Below are positions 29,878 to 37,297 of a DNA stretch of 37,297 nt, in pieces (position 1 is the stretch's first letter; each line of letters starts with the position of its first letter). The notes beneath the pieces are model-generated. The model saw nothing but the letters and a program-made list of their open reading frames with translations, was not told where the DNA came from and made no database searches. This DNA comes from Treponema sp. (GTDB taxonomy: Bacteria > Spirochaetota > Spirochaetia > Treponematales > Breznakiellaceae). The DNA is taken from NCBI GenBank assembly GCA_009785215.1, contig WQWU01000025.1, positions 1-37,297 on the forward strand, given 5' to 3'. A program made the position numbers and the translations under genes.

Positions 29878-31317
29878 TTACTGCGGAAATTTAAAAATCC
29901 AAACCGGAAAGATTATTTTCCTTATGTTTTTTCCAAGGCCTAATTCTTTGTGAATTTCATCGTTTGCCGAAATAGAATTTATGCCGTAATATTCTGCAAT
30001 ATCGTTATTTGGCCAGTGCTCGCTATTGCCGGAAATATCACTTAATCTATCTAATGCATTATACTTATTCCGCGAAGGAATTAATGGCACTTCAATATCT
30101 AAATTGCCGTTATTTTTTTCTGAATAAATATACTCGATTCTTTCGTGCCAGCGTAAATAAACGCCCAATATTCCTCTTGTCGGATTAACTAAAGAGTAAG
30201 AAAACAAGGTAAGCATTAAAACAGAAAATACAATAAGGGTTTTTTTGGGTATTTTTAATTCCCTTTGCGAAAATATATGAAAAAGCGAAATAACAGAAAA
30301 CACGGTTACTATAAAAAATGCACGCCTTGGAAAACTGGGGGAAAGAATCATTGAATAAATGCCGGCAACTGCAGCTAATGTATAAAAATAAGAAAATAAA
30401 TGCAGTTTTTTTTGTTTTAAATGTGTGCAGGTTATTCCAAAAAAGGTAAAGGTATAAGATTCTTTTTTTTGGCTGTAAATATCCAGAGCTAAAAATATTA
30501 TTGTAATAATAATAAAAATCCCGTACATAAAAAACATTTCTGTTGCATCAATAAACCGCATTAATAAAAGAATTATAAACGGCTGGCTTTTATTGTTTAT
30601 TTCATGAATTACTTCCAGGCGGACATAATTACCCGGAGCCGCAATTAATAAAATAAAACCAATTAAAAAACCTATCAAACCAAGGATTTCAAATAAATAA
30701 AATTTACTTTTATTTATTTTTTTTATTATAAAGTATGCCAAAAGAAGGAACAAAACTGCGGCGCCTGAGTTTTCATTACTCCAGCCTGCAAGGATTCCAA
30801 CAAATAAAAATAAACCAGACAAGAGCGCATTTAATTTAAAATCATTATTGTCATAGTTTATTCTGAAAGGTACAAGAAAAAGAAGAATTATTGTTGTTGT
30901 CCAGAGATAATTGCAGGTGCCGGTAAGCCATAAAAAGTTCTGCCCCCATGCTGGTGTTATATACCAGAATGTTATATTGATAATTATATATAATAAAGGT
31001 TTAAAGTTTTTTAATGAACCTGTAATGTGAAAATATACAAGAAATATAAAAGCGCAGTATATTAATGTATTAACTGCATTAAATACAGGTTTGCCTATCA
31101 ATAATAATAACTGAGCAAAAAAATGCGCAATGCTTCTGCCGCCCCAGTTAAAATAATGCTCATATTGAGATTCTATAATGTCAGTTACCGAATTAATCCC
31201 CTTTGAATAAGAATAATCATCGGCAATTAACGGGGTGTAAACATTAAATAGGAAAAATAATAATATTATTCCAACACAGCATAGATAAAGCGGAAAATTC
31301 TGTTTTAAATTAGTCAT
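29878..31317 (-). CDS. polytopic membrane protein, DUF6056-like glycosyltransferase
   Basis: A 479-residue integral membrane protein with about eleven hydrophobic segments and a short soluble C-terminus. The early periplasmic loop PLIADDYSYSKGINSV, with its acidic pair, and the FNWGGRSIAHFF segment match DUF6056, a family of GT-C-like glycosyltransferases; the acidic pair is the likely catalytic site. It is the third gene after gtrB and gtrA homologues, where the serotype-specific transferase (gtrC) sits in phage and Salmonella gtr operons. The enzyme would move a lipid-linked sugar onto a surface glycan. Its start overlaps the gtrA end by 8 nt. Confidence 0.7.
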   Translation of the reverse strand: MTNLKQNFPLYLCCVGIILLFFLFNVYTPLIADDYSYSKGINSVTDIIESQYEHYFNWGGRSIAHFFAQLLLLIGKPVFNAVNTLIYCAFIFLVYFHITGSLKNFKPLLYIIINITFWYITPAWGQNFLWLTGTCNYLWTTTIILLFLVPFRINYDNNDFKLNALLSGLFLFVGILAGWSNENSGAAVLFLLLAYFIIKKINKSKFYLFEILGLIGFLIGFILLIAAPGNYVRLEVIHEINNKSQPFIILLLMRFIDATEMFFMYGIFIIITIIFLALDIYSQKKESYTFTFFGITCTHLKQKKLHLFSYFYTLAAVAGIYSMILSPSFPRRAFFIVTVFSVISLFHIFSQRELKIPKKTLIVFSVLMLTLFSYSLVNPTRGILGVYLRWHERIEYIYSEKNNGNLDIEVPLIPSRNKYNALDRLSDISGNSEHWPNNDIAEYYGINSISANDEIHKELGLGKNIRKIIFPVWIFKFPQ

Positions 31318-31735
31318 TTAAAATCTCCTTTTTTTCTTTGAATACGATAAATCGCTGTCCAAAATAGTTTAAAATTGTGAATATACACATACCTGCAAAA
31401 AGCGCTGAATTTTCGCGGATATTTACAGGGAAATCTTTTAATAAATAATTCATAACAGGTTTTGAAAGACCGTATGCAATAAAGTAGGAAAAAGCGATTG
31501 TTAAAATGAACGCAGCTATCATAAATACCGACCACTCTTTTACTGCAAATGTAAAATATTTATTAAGAAAAAAACTTAAAATACTTGTAAAAATATAGTT
31601 TAATGCAGATGAAACCCAGTAATTTAATATTGTAAAATTGTACAATAAAAACATTATAACAGAACCCAGAAGAGTATTTATTAAACCAACTAAAATAAAC
31701 TTGATTAATTTTTTGTCAAAGATAGTGCGAATCAT
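31310..31735 (-). CDS. gtrA: GtrA-family flippase
   Basis: The start chosen is ATG 31735, which overlaps the gtrB stop (TAATG) and gives a normal 141-residue GtrA; a longer frame would run 46 residues back into gtrB in another frame. Four membrane segments are seen (FILVGLINTLLGSVIMFLLY, ALNYIFTSILSFFLN, AAFILTIAFSYFIAYG and FAGMCIFTILNYFGQRF), and LNKYFTF and FGQRFIVF are family motifs. GtrA is thought to flip undecaprenyl-phosphate-linked sugar across the membrane for the adjacent transferases. Confidence 0.88.
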   Translation of the reverse strand: MIRTIFDKKLIKFILVGLINTLLGSVIMFLLYNFTILNYWVSSALNYIFTSILSFFLNKYFTFAVKEWSVFMIAAFILTIAFSYFIAYGLSKPVMNYLLKDFPVNIRENSALFAGMCIFTILNYFGQRFIVFKEKKEILND

Positions 31736-32661
31736 TATTTTGTCTCTTTTATAATGTAAAAAGGCCGGTTTTTTGTTTCTGTATATATTTTGGATATGTA
31801 TTGACCCAAAATTCCTGCGGTAAAAAGCTGGATGCCGGAGCAAAAAAGAATTATACAGACCGTTGAAGCCCATCCATCGACAGGATCACCCCAGATAATC
31901 CGTCTTATAACAAGGAAAGTTATCATTACAAGAGAAACCAGAAAGAATAATATGCCTGTTACCGAAGCTATTGCCAGCGGTTTCGATGAAAAAGCCGTTA
32001 TTCCGTCCAATGAGTATAAAAGCAGTTTCCAAAAAGACCATTTTGTTTTACCTGTTAGTCTTTCTATGTTTTCGTATTCAAACCATTTTATCTTAAAACC
32101 TATCCACGGAAATATTCCTTTGGAGAATCTGTTTTTTTCCTGTAATAATAAAAGCGCTTTTAAATAATGTTCATTCATTAAACGAAAATCTCTTGCGCCG
32201 TCAACAATTTCTATGTCTGTAATTTTTTTCATTAATGCATAAAAACACTTTGCAAAAAATGAACGGATCGGCGGCTCGCCGCTGCGGTTTACGCGCCTTG
32301 TTCCGGCGCAATCGTAACCGTCCTTTGTTACAGCTTCAAGCATTTTGGGAATGAGCGAAGGCGGATCCTGACCATCAACATCCATTGTTACAATATAATT
32401 GCCTTTTGCTGTTTGCAGCCCGGCAATAAGCGCAGCTTCTTTTCCAAAGTTACGTGAAAACGAAATATAACGGACATTACTGTCTGTATTCTGCAGTTCG
32501 CGCATTTTTATTAGTGTATTGTCTTTTGACCCGTCATCAATAAAAATTATCTCATGGTTTATTTTTAATGATTCACAGATTATTTTAGCTTCATTATAAA
32601 ACGGCAGGATTGATGTTTCTTCATTATAACAGGGTACTATTATAGAAAGAAAATTAGGCAT
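31735..32661 (-). CDS. gtrB: GtrB-type polyprenyl-phosphate glycosyltransferase
   Basis: A 308-residue family-2 glycosyltransferase. The N-terminal GT-A domain has SIIVPCYNEE (6-15), IFIDDGSKD and the catalytic VTMDVDGQDPP; RDFRLMN and LTGKTKWSFWKLL are DPM/GtrB marks. Two membrane helices lie near 230-255 and 266-290. It loads a sugar, usually glucose, from a nucleotide donor onto a polyprenyl phosphate. GGAG precedes the ATG at 32661, and a consensus promoter lies at 32749-32722. First gene of the three-gene operon. Confidence 0.9.
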   Translation of the reverse strand: MPNFLSIIVPCYNEETSILPFYNEAKIICESLKINHEIIFIDDGSKDNTLIKMRELQNTDSNVRYISFSRNFGKEAALIAGLQTAKGNYIVTMDVDGQDPPSLIPKMLEAVTKDGYDCAGTRRVNRSGEPPIRSFFAKCFYALMKKITDIEIVDGARDFRLMNEHYLKALLLLQEKNRFSKGIFPWIGFKIKWFEYENIERLTGKTKWSFWKLLLYSLDGITAFSSKPLAIASVTGILFFLVSLVMITFLVIRRIIWGDPVDGWASTVCIILFCSGIQLFTAGILGQYISKIYTETKNRPFYIIKETK

Positions 32662-32692
32662 TTTTACTCCAAAAATCCATTTAATTTGTTCA

Positions 32693-32827
32693 AATAGGCT
32701 AATACGCCGTATATTATTATGATTATATGTCTAATAAGATTATTGTCAATCATTCAATAGGCTAAATAGCATATAATACTGCTAATTATGGGATTTAAGG
32801 AGAATTTAAGGGCTGAATTAGCCTATT
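32693..32827. promoter_or_regulatory. three 10-bp operator-like sites, 62-63 bp apart
   Basis: AATAGGCTAA occurs at 32693-32702 and 32756-32765, and in inverted form (TTAGCCTATT) at 32818-32827. The spacings of 63 and 62 bp are close to six helical turns. The first site lies after the gtrB start of transcription, the second over the XRE promoter and just upstream of the gtrB -35, and the third inside the XRE coding region. Confidence 0.6.
32722..32749 (-). promoter_or_regulatory. consensus promoter of gtrB
   Basis: On the minus strand TTGACA (32749-32744) and TATAAT (32727-32722) are both perfect, with a 16-bp spacer. Two of the 10-bp operator-like sites flank it. Confidence 0.75.
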
Positions 32828-33114
32828 CCGGGATTTTTGTTAAAGAACTTTCGAACCTTTCAGGCGTGAATCTGCACACATTGAATAATTATTTAAGCAA
32901 GAAAGGACAGCTTCCTTCGGTAGAGGCTGGCGTTAAAATTGCCCGTGCCCTTGGCGTTACGGCAGAATATCTGGTTTTCGGCGAGGAAGATGAACGCGAA
33001 GAAGTCCGTGCAAACGGCGAAATTAGATCGATTATAAAAATTGCAAAAAAACTTAATGATGGAAAACGAAAATTTGCATTAGAGATGATGAAACTGCTGG
33101 CTCTTTTTAAATAG
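32788..33114 (+). CDS. XRE-family transcriptional regulator
   Basis: A 108-residue protein with an N-terminal Cro/cI-type helix-turn-helix (about residues 6-70: 'VKELSNLSGVNLHTLNNYLS', then a VEAGVKIARALGVTAEYLV segment) and a short charged C-terminal helix, probably for dimer formation. It is transcribed away from the gtr operon across the operator-like sites, so control of gtr and of its own gene is likely. The TATAAT at 32772-32777 lies 10 nt before the ATG and no ribosome site is seen, which suggests a nearly leaderless message, like cI of phage lambda. Confidence 0.9.
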   Translation: MGFKENLRAELAYSGIFVKELSNLSGVNLHTLNNYLSKKGQLPSVEAGVKIARALGVTAEYLVFGEEDEREEVRANGEIRSIIKIAKKLNDGKRKFALEMMKLLALFK

Positions 33115-33118
33115 ATTG

Positions 33119-33155
33119 AAGGTATAGCTGCTCACGAGCAACTATACCTTTTATA
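33119..33155 (+). terminator. intrinsic terminator of the XRE gene
   Basis: AAGGTATAG-C-TGCTC (33119-33133) pairs with GAGCA-A-CTATACCTT (33136-33150) around an AC loop, followed by TTTAT. It starts 5 bp after the stop. Confidence 0.88.
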
Positions 33156-33159
33156 TTGA

Positions 33160-33725
33160 TTAACGTACTACATTAGAATAAGCCATTCTACCGTGTGTGC
33201 CGCCTGCGATAAATCTGCCGTTCTCATAGGTTATACCGTAGATATTACTAGAACTAAATGTAGTGGTAGTTCCATTTTCTGCTCCCGGAGTAATAGCAGT
33301 CCAATTTATATCATTGGAAGAATAAGCAATTTTCCCTTCATCTCCAACCGCAACAAACATCCCATCACCATAAGCGATGCTGTGGATTGCGATATTAGAG
33401 GAATTACCAAATGTAGTGGTGGTATCATTTGCTGTTCCTGAAGGAATATGAGTCCAGTTTATCCCATTAGATGAATATGAGATCCTGGCATCATATCCGC
33501 CAGAAATAAACTTATTATCCCCCATATGCTATGTTATAGATTGTTTCATTTATTGTACCTGCAGGAATGGCGGTCCAATTTACCGGCGGTAGCGGCGGAA
33601 GTGGTGGGGGGCGGCGGCTGATCAGGCGTAACTGGCGAATCGTCCGGGTTTCCGCAAGCAGTCATTACAAATCCTGTTATTGCAATTAATACAATAACGC
33701 TTAACAATTTAAATGTGTTTTTCAT
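33160..33725 (-). pseudogene. repeat lipoprotein gene with two homopolymer frameshifts
   Basis: From ATG 33725 (AGGAG upstream) the minus strand codes a lipoprotein signal MKNTFKLLSVIVLIAITGFV with lipobox cysteine 24 (MTAC), then a Pro-rich linker that runs into a six-base C tract (G-run 33609-33614 on the + strand). Removing one base gives PPLPPVNWTAIPAGTINET. A second extra base in a five-G tract (near 33521-33525) then joins IAYGDNKFISGG. With both corrected the frame is 187 residues without stops, made of three repeats of the form NWT-(15-25)-I-A-Y-G-(D)-x-x-F-(I/V)-(A/S)-x-G-x-x-G-(R/K)-(I/M)-(A/S)-Y-S. This resembles propeller-like or photosystem-assembly-type repeats. Phase variation, decay or sequencing error are all possible. 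Confidence 0.65.
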
Positions 33726-34051
33726 TTAAACACTCCTGTTTGTTGCTCTTTGAATAATGGCAACATTTATGATAAACACTCAACGAGTGCGCGAACTAAC
33801 ATTAATTACAATATAACTACTATTTTAAAAATGTCCAAAAATTCATTTATTTTTATATAAATATACGGCAGGGAACAAACTTGACTACAGTGCATTGCAA
33901 AAAACAGTTTCATTATGTTTGTCATTGCGTCAATATTCATACGATTTATATGTTCGGGCATACATTTCTAGTATAAAACAATGCAGAAAATTAACAAAAA
34001 ATTGCAAAGATACTGTAAAAATGATAATAATGCTATAACTGCTCAGTGAAA
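33726..34051. other. 326-bp AT-rich intergenic region
   Basis: I find no credible gene here. On the minus strand a weak promoter for the lipoprotein, TTGAGT, 18 bp and CATTAT, can be drawn within 33755-33785, and CACTC-AAC-GAGTG (33778-33790) is a small hairpin. No terminator for the operon ending at 34052 is evident. Confidence 0.5.
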
Positions 34052-35659
34052 CTAATCAAACAGCTCTTTTACCTGTTCATTTTCTTTTATTTGTTCATCT
34101 TTCTTAACAGGTTCAATTTCTTTTAAATTTTCTATTAATTCTTTTTTAACATTATCTTGAAACCCATTTTCACAATAAACATAAAAAGCAGTTTTTTGAT
34201 ATTTTGCTTCATGATCTTTAATTGGCAATAGATCATTCAAATGCTTTGGTTTGTCATTAACCATTACCTGTAAGTTTTTTAAGATTCTTTCGCAAAAATT
34301 ATTTTCTCGTTTTACAATAAATATGTTTCCTGGTTGAATGTTTAATACTTTTGATATTTTTACTATCAGACGTGAACGATTTAACGAATTGCTGATATAT
34401 TTTGTTATTTTTTCTTTTTGCTTTTCATTTTTATAGCCGCATTCGCTTATAAAATCGTTATATTGGTTTAGTGTTTTCCAAAGCGGTTTTAAGTATTTTC
34501 TGTTTATAAGCTGGTTAATTATTTTAACAGTATTTGCGCATGTTATCTCGCCTTTTTTTATCAATCTATGAGCTTTTTTAATCATATGCAGTGCATCAAT
34601 ATCTGATACGCAATCATCTGCAATCGCTTCACAGGTAAATAATAATGGTATAGAAAACCATTTAGAAAAATCTTTATAAGATAAATTTAATTTAAAAAAT
34701 TGTGAAAAGCATTTATAATAAAGAAAATCTGTATATACAACAGTATGATGATTATAAACCCATAGATACAATACATCTCTGCAATCAATTAAACCCTGTA
34801 AAGCAGAAATTCCCATTTTTGAAAATAACAATCCGCCTTCTTGGGTATTAACGGTTGCGGACATTATTAACCGGTTGACATCCAATCGTGGTCCAATATA
34901 TCCTACCACTTTATTATCTCTAAGCAGATAGTCTATTTTATCAACATCAATGGCTTCCGAATTAACAATACTGATTATTGTATTTTTAAATATTCTTCTT
35001 ATGTGGTCACTGTCATCGTTGGAAGTGTATTTTATTCCGCATATAATTCTAAAAATAAACTCCAGGTTAATACTAACATTTTCATTATCTGGTTTATAAT
35101 AACAAAATACCAGCTTTTTAGTAAATTTTCTGATTATAACATAACATGACATTAGTTCATGCGCAGCCACATCTTTATCATTTAAATATTCTTTCTTAAG
35201 GTAATCCACAGTTATATTTAAATTGTTGCATTTTATTTCTCTTTCTATGTTATCTATTATATCTTTTTTTATTAATAGGCTTTCGCAGGCATGAGAGAAT
35301 GGCGCATGACCAACATCATGAAGCAATGATGCATATAATAAATGATCTTTTAAATAATCTGGATTAAAAAATAAATCATTATAATCCAGATTTAGGTTAG
35401 AATTATTTGTCTGCGAACCATCTTTATCTTTTAATTCAATAAGTTTATCTTTTATTTTCTCAAAAAATACTAAAGATAAATGCATTACACCAAGTGAATG
35501 TTCAAAGCGCGTATGATTTGCAGCAGGATAAAGATGTTGTATTGTTAATTGTTTAATATATTTAAGGCGTTGAAAGGATTCTGTATCAATAATAGATCTA
35601 ACATTTTCATCTATATCTATATATGTATGTACCGTATCCCGTATGACTTTTTTCTTCAT
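34052..35659 (-). CDS. SAMHD1-like HD phosphohydrolase
   Basis: The start chosen is ATG 35659, after GCAGG and overlapping the methyltransferase stop (ATGA); a TTG 12 nt earlier is less likely. The 535-residue protein matches the COG1078/SAMHD1 family of dNTP triphosphohydrolases: NHTRFEHSLGV (His54), LLHDVGHAPFSH (His114-Asp115) and DVDKIDYLLRD (the fourth metal ligand) are all present, so it should be active. An insert of about 35 charged residues (70-105) and a long Lys-rich C-terminal extension are unusual. It could lower dNTP levels or cleave another nucleotide. Last of three coupled genes in an AT-rich, transferred-looking operon. Confidence 0.85.
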   Translation of the reverse strand: MKKKVIRDTVHTYIDIDENVRSIIDTESFQRLKYIKQLTIQHLYPAANHTRFEHSLGVMHLSLVFFEKIKDKLIELKDKDGSQTNNSNLNLDYNDLFFNPDYLKDHLLYASLLHDVGHAPFSHACESLLIKKDIIDNIEREIKCNNLNITVDYLKKEYLNDKDVAAHELMSCYVIIRKFTKKLVFCYYKPDNENVSINLEFIFRIICGIKYTSNDDSDHIRRIFKNTIISIVNSEAIDVDKIDYLLRDNKVVGYIGPRLDVNRLIMSATVNTQEGGLLFSKMGISALQGLIDCRDVLYLWVYNHHTVVYTDFLYYKCFSQFFKLNLSYKDFSKWFSIPLLFTCEAIADDCVSDIDALHMIKKAHRLIKKGEITCANTVKIINQLINRKYLKPLWKTLNQYNDFISECGYKNEKQKEKITKYISNSLNRSRLIVKISKVLNIQPGNIFIVKRENNFCERILKNLQVMVNDKPKHLNDLLPIKDHEAKYQKTAFYVYCENGFQDNVKKELIENLKEIEPVKKDEQIKENEQVKELFD

Positions 35660-36369
35660 TTTAACCTGCAAATATAATATAAAATATCCTTTACCTTCTT
35701 TTTATTTTTATCTAGTGGCGCTAAAAATGGCTCTTTTTGTCTGGTAATTTCAAAATTATTCATTTGTAATATTTTAGAGTATCTGTCAATTGATCTATGA
35801 TAATATGAAATCCTATAAGGATGCTCCGCATGTCCTTGTATTTTAAAAGGAACTTCATATTCTTCTTCTTTATCATATTCAAAAATATCAGACTTTATAT
35901 ATTTTCTTGTAGAATACCAAAAAGCTGGATGAGGAATAGAAAATATTAAGTATCCATTCTTAACCAATAACTTACTTATTGCATTTATATTTTCTTCCAA
36001 ATTCGATATATTATGAAAAACCATATTAGCTATACAGATATTAAATTGTAAATTACTGTTTTCTTTTTGGAAATCCAAAATTGATAAATTACAAAATTCT
36101 ATATTATTGGCAAAATCCCTTTTTGCATATTCAATTGACCTTGAAGATGCATCTATTCCAATAATATTTTTAACATAATTAGCAATTTCTTTGGTTAAAA
36201 AGCCAAGACCGCATCCAACATCTAGAACATTACATTCAGATGCAATTTTCTTTATATCATCTCTGAATAAAGGCACAAGAAGCTCCCAATATGTCCGGTC
36301 TCCGCGAGACTCTAATTCTTTTTGCCTGTATGCAGCATTTTCATCCCAAGGATTAAAACAACTATTCAT
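35656..36369 (-). CDS. class I SAM-dependent methyltransferase
   Basis: A 237-residue enzyme. Motif I is VLDVGCGLG (48-56), followed by IIGIDASSRSIEYAK, IEFCNLSILDF and the motif IV-like ICIANMVFHN. Further on, IFSIPHPAFWYS and PYRISYYHRSIDRYS are typical of small-molecule methyltransferases of the Methyltransf_11 type, not of DNA methylases, which have an N/D-PP-Y/F motif that is absent. The substrate is unknown. AAGGA lies before the ATG inside the previous gene (8-nt overlap), and the stop overlaps the HD gene by 4 nt, so all three are made together. Confidence 0.88.
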   Translation of the reverse strand: MNSCFNPWDENAAYRQKELESRGDRTYWELLVPLFRDDIKKIASECNVLDVGCGLGFLTKEIANYVKNIIGIDASSRSIEYAKRDFANNIEFCNLSILDFQKENSNLQFNICIANMVFHNISNLEENINAISKLLVKNGYLIFSIPHPAFWYSTRKYIKSDIFEYDKEEEYEVPFKIQGHAEHPYRISYYHRSIDRYSKILQMNNFEITRQKEPFLAPLDKNKKKVKDILYYICRLK

Positions 36370-36979
36370 TTTTTTCCTTATTGTTTACTTTTTCTATTGA
36401 GTTTAGTAAATCTTTAACCACTGTTATAATGTACGGATTACTGGAATTACTTTCTTCTTTAACTTCAATATAGGTCTCATTTTTTTTATCACAAATAATA
36501 AGAAAAGTTGAATTATCCTCCTCTAATAAGGAAAAGCGATGTGTGGTTAGCAAATTGTTGTTTTGAAAAATCTTGACATTTTTTTCTACTAACCTTGCTC
36601 TAATATCAGGATTTATCTTTTCTTCCTTTAAATATAAGGAACAATCCGAACCTTTTTTACAAATTGTATTGACTAAATCATAATGCCCATGTATCATCCA
36701 ATCAAGGTTGGAGCAAAATAACTTAAGTTTCCCGGACCTGCTGTACCACTTTTCAAAGAATTCAAAGAATTTATTACTTTTTTGCTGAAATGCCAAGACT
36801 TTGTTCTCTTCTTTCTTTTTTAAAAACCAAATAATAACATAGATTATAATAATTAATGCAATTAATCCAATTCTGACTATTTTTGGAATATTTCCAAAAG
36901 TTGAAATGGGCATAGATAAAACGGCGGGAATTAGAAATATTAAACCAAGAATTAAATCGAATTTATATTTTAAAAACAC
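36362..36979 (-). CDS. membrane-anchored protein, possible PLD-like domain
   Basis: A 205-residue protein starting at GTG 36979, 6 nt after AGGAGG. Two membrane helices (about 9-25 and 33-53) are followed by a cytoplasmic domain: SRSGKLKLFCSNLDWMIHG, KGSDCSLYLKEEKIN, VEKNVKIFQNNNLLTTHRFS and FLIICDKKNE. The order of these strands, with a His-containing HRFS where phospholipase D-like proteins have H-x-K, suggests a degenerate PLD-type domain that may bind nucleotide or nucleic acid rather than cut it. The family is not one I can name. First gene of the operon, under its own promoter; a sensor or anchor for the next two proteins is plausible. Confidence 0.6.
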   Translation of the reverse strand: MFLKYKFDLILGLIFLIPAVLSMPISTFGNIPKIVRIGLIALIIIIYVIIWFLKKKEENKVLAFQQKSNKFFEFFEKWYSRSGKLKLFCSNLDWMIHGHYDLVNTICKKGSDCSLYLKEEKINPDIRARLVEKNVKIFQNNNLLTTHRFSLLEEDNSTFLIICDKKNETYIEVKEESNSSNPYIITVVKDLLNSIEKVNNKEKNE

Positions 36980-37031
36980 TTTCTGCCTCCTAAAAGCCGC
37001 AAAATAGATTAGAAAAATCTGTATTTTTTGT

Positions 37032-37060
37032 ATTCTGGTAGAAAATTAAGAATTTGTCAA
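37032..37060 (-). promoter_or_regulatory. promoter of the three-gene operon
   Basis: On the minus strand TTGACA (37060-37055), 17 bp, CAGAAT (37037-37032). Transcription would begin near 37025, about 45 nt before the GTG start at 36979. Confidence 0.6.
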
Positions 37061-37173
37061 CTAATTTTTCTTGCTTTTTTATCCTAATATTGGATAACTA
37101 TTTTCCAACAGCCTTACACAGCAATAGGCATACAAAACGGAGGTCCTTTTTCGCTGTAATGCATTTCATTAAT

Positions 37174-37297
37174 CTAATTATTGCCGATATATTGCTGGGT
37201 AAGTTCGTTTACAAACTTATGAAGCGAGTCATTAAAACATTTTACATAACTCATCGCATCGTTATTAAGTATATTTTCAGGCAGAAAAAGTTGATAC
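37174..37297 (-). CDS. C-terminal fragment of an unknown protein
   Basis: From the window edge the minus strand reads 40 residues (YQLFLPENILNNDAMSYVKC, then FNDSLHKFVNELTQQYIGNN) to TAG 37176-37174. The composition is normal for a helical protein end. The same frame stays open for 19 more codons beyond the TAG, ending GPPFCMPIAV, so the amber codon may be a mutation, or the following stretch may be chance. Family unknown. Confidence 0.5.
   Translation of the reverse strand, partial: YQLFLPENILNNDAMSYVKCFNDSLHKFVNELTQQYIGNN

Noticed and set aside
31736..31873. 46-residue N-terminal extension of gtrA
   Set aside because: It lies inside gtrB in another frame; the ATG at 31735 gives a normal GtrA and a TAATG junction.

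Overview
This window looks like chromosomal DNA of a spirochaete, most likely a Treponema-type host-associated species. The evidence is the flagellar gene order flbB-fliK-flgD-flgE-flbD-motA-motB, a FlgE carrying Lys165 and Cys178 (the pair that forms lysinoalanine cross-links in spirochaete hooks), a V-type ATPase subunit, the ispE-spoVG-rplY-tilS order, and many lipoproteins. The species is my inference; no rRNA is present.

Layout. 1-2450: an AT-rich accessory strip. It starts with the N-terminal end of an IS5-type transposase, followed by small secreted or lipoprotein genes all on the + strand. Each is followed at 16-23 bp by a related repeat (CTGAGCCTAACAGGATTGTA and variants), which looks like a decayed integron cassette array. 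2459-5992: DUF2059 protein, a lone V-ATPase subunit D, a universal stress protein, a flavodoxin-like protein, a J-domain protein and methionine aminopeptidase. 5955-8558 (-): an operon of one lipoprotein and two PPC-domain secreted proteins. 8648-14413 (+): the flagellar hook/motor operon. 14489-16825 (+): two more PPC proteins, one fused to a CsgG/LpoB-like domain, so PPC genes flank the flagellar operon on both sides. 16832-18543 (-): a small unknown protein and a substrate-binding lipoprotein.

18623-23947 (+) is a ribosome and cell-envelope housekeeping operon: unknown protein, bL21, Prp protease, bL27, ObgE, a NadD-YqeK fusion, an LCP protein and RsfS. 24039-24350 (-) encodes a protein ending in 62 residues of which 54 are Asp/Glu. 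24499-28642 (+) carries ispE (with a palindromic repeat inserted in frame), a lipoprotein, spoVG, tRNA-Gln, rplY and tilS.

From 28700 the window is accessory again and mostly AT-rich: a nucleotidyltransferase pair (+), a three-gene gtr-type glycosylation operon (-) divergent from an XRE regulator with three evenly spaced 10-bp operator-like sites, a frameshifted repeat lipoprotein (-), and a compact three-gene operon (-) of a membrane-anchored protein, a methyltransferase and a SAMHD1-like HD phosphohydrolase. That last operon is the best candidate for an undescribed, possibly defensive, system. A C-terminal fragment of another minus-strand gene closes the window.

Three themes recur: single-base homopolymer frameshifts in lipoprotein genes, promoters whose -10 box lies only 5-10 nt before an ATG without a Shine-Dalgarno (possible leaderless mRNAs), and TTGTCAA boxes that can serve as -35 in both directions of divergent intergenic regions.
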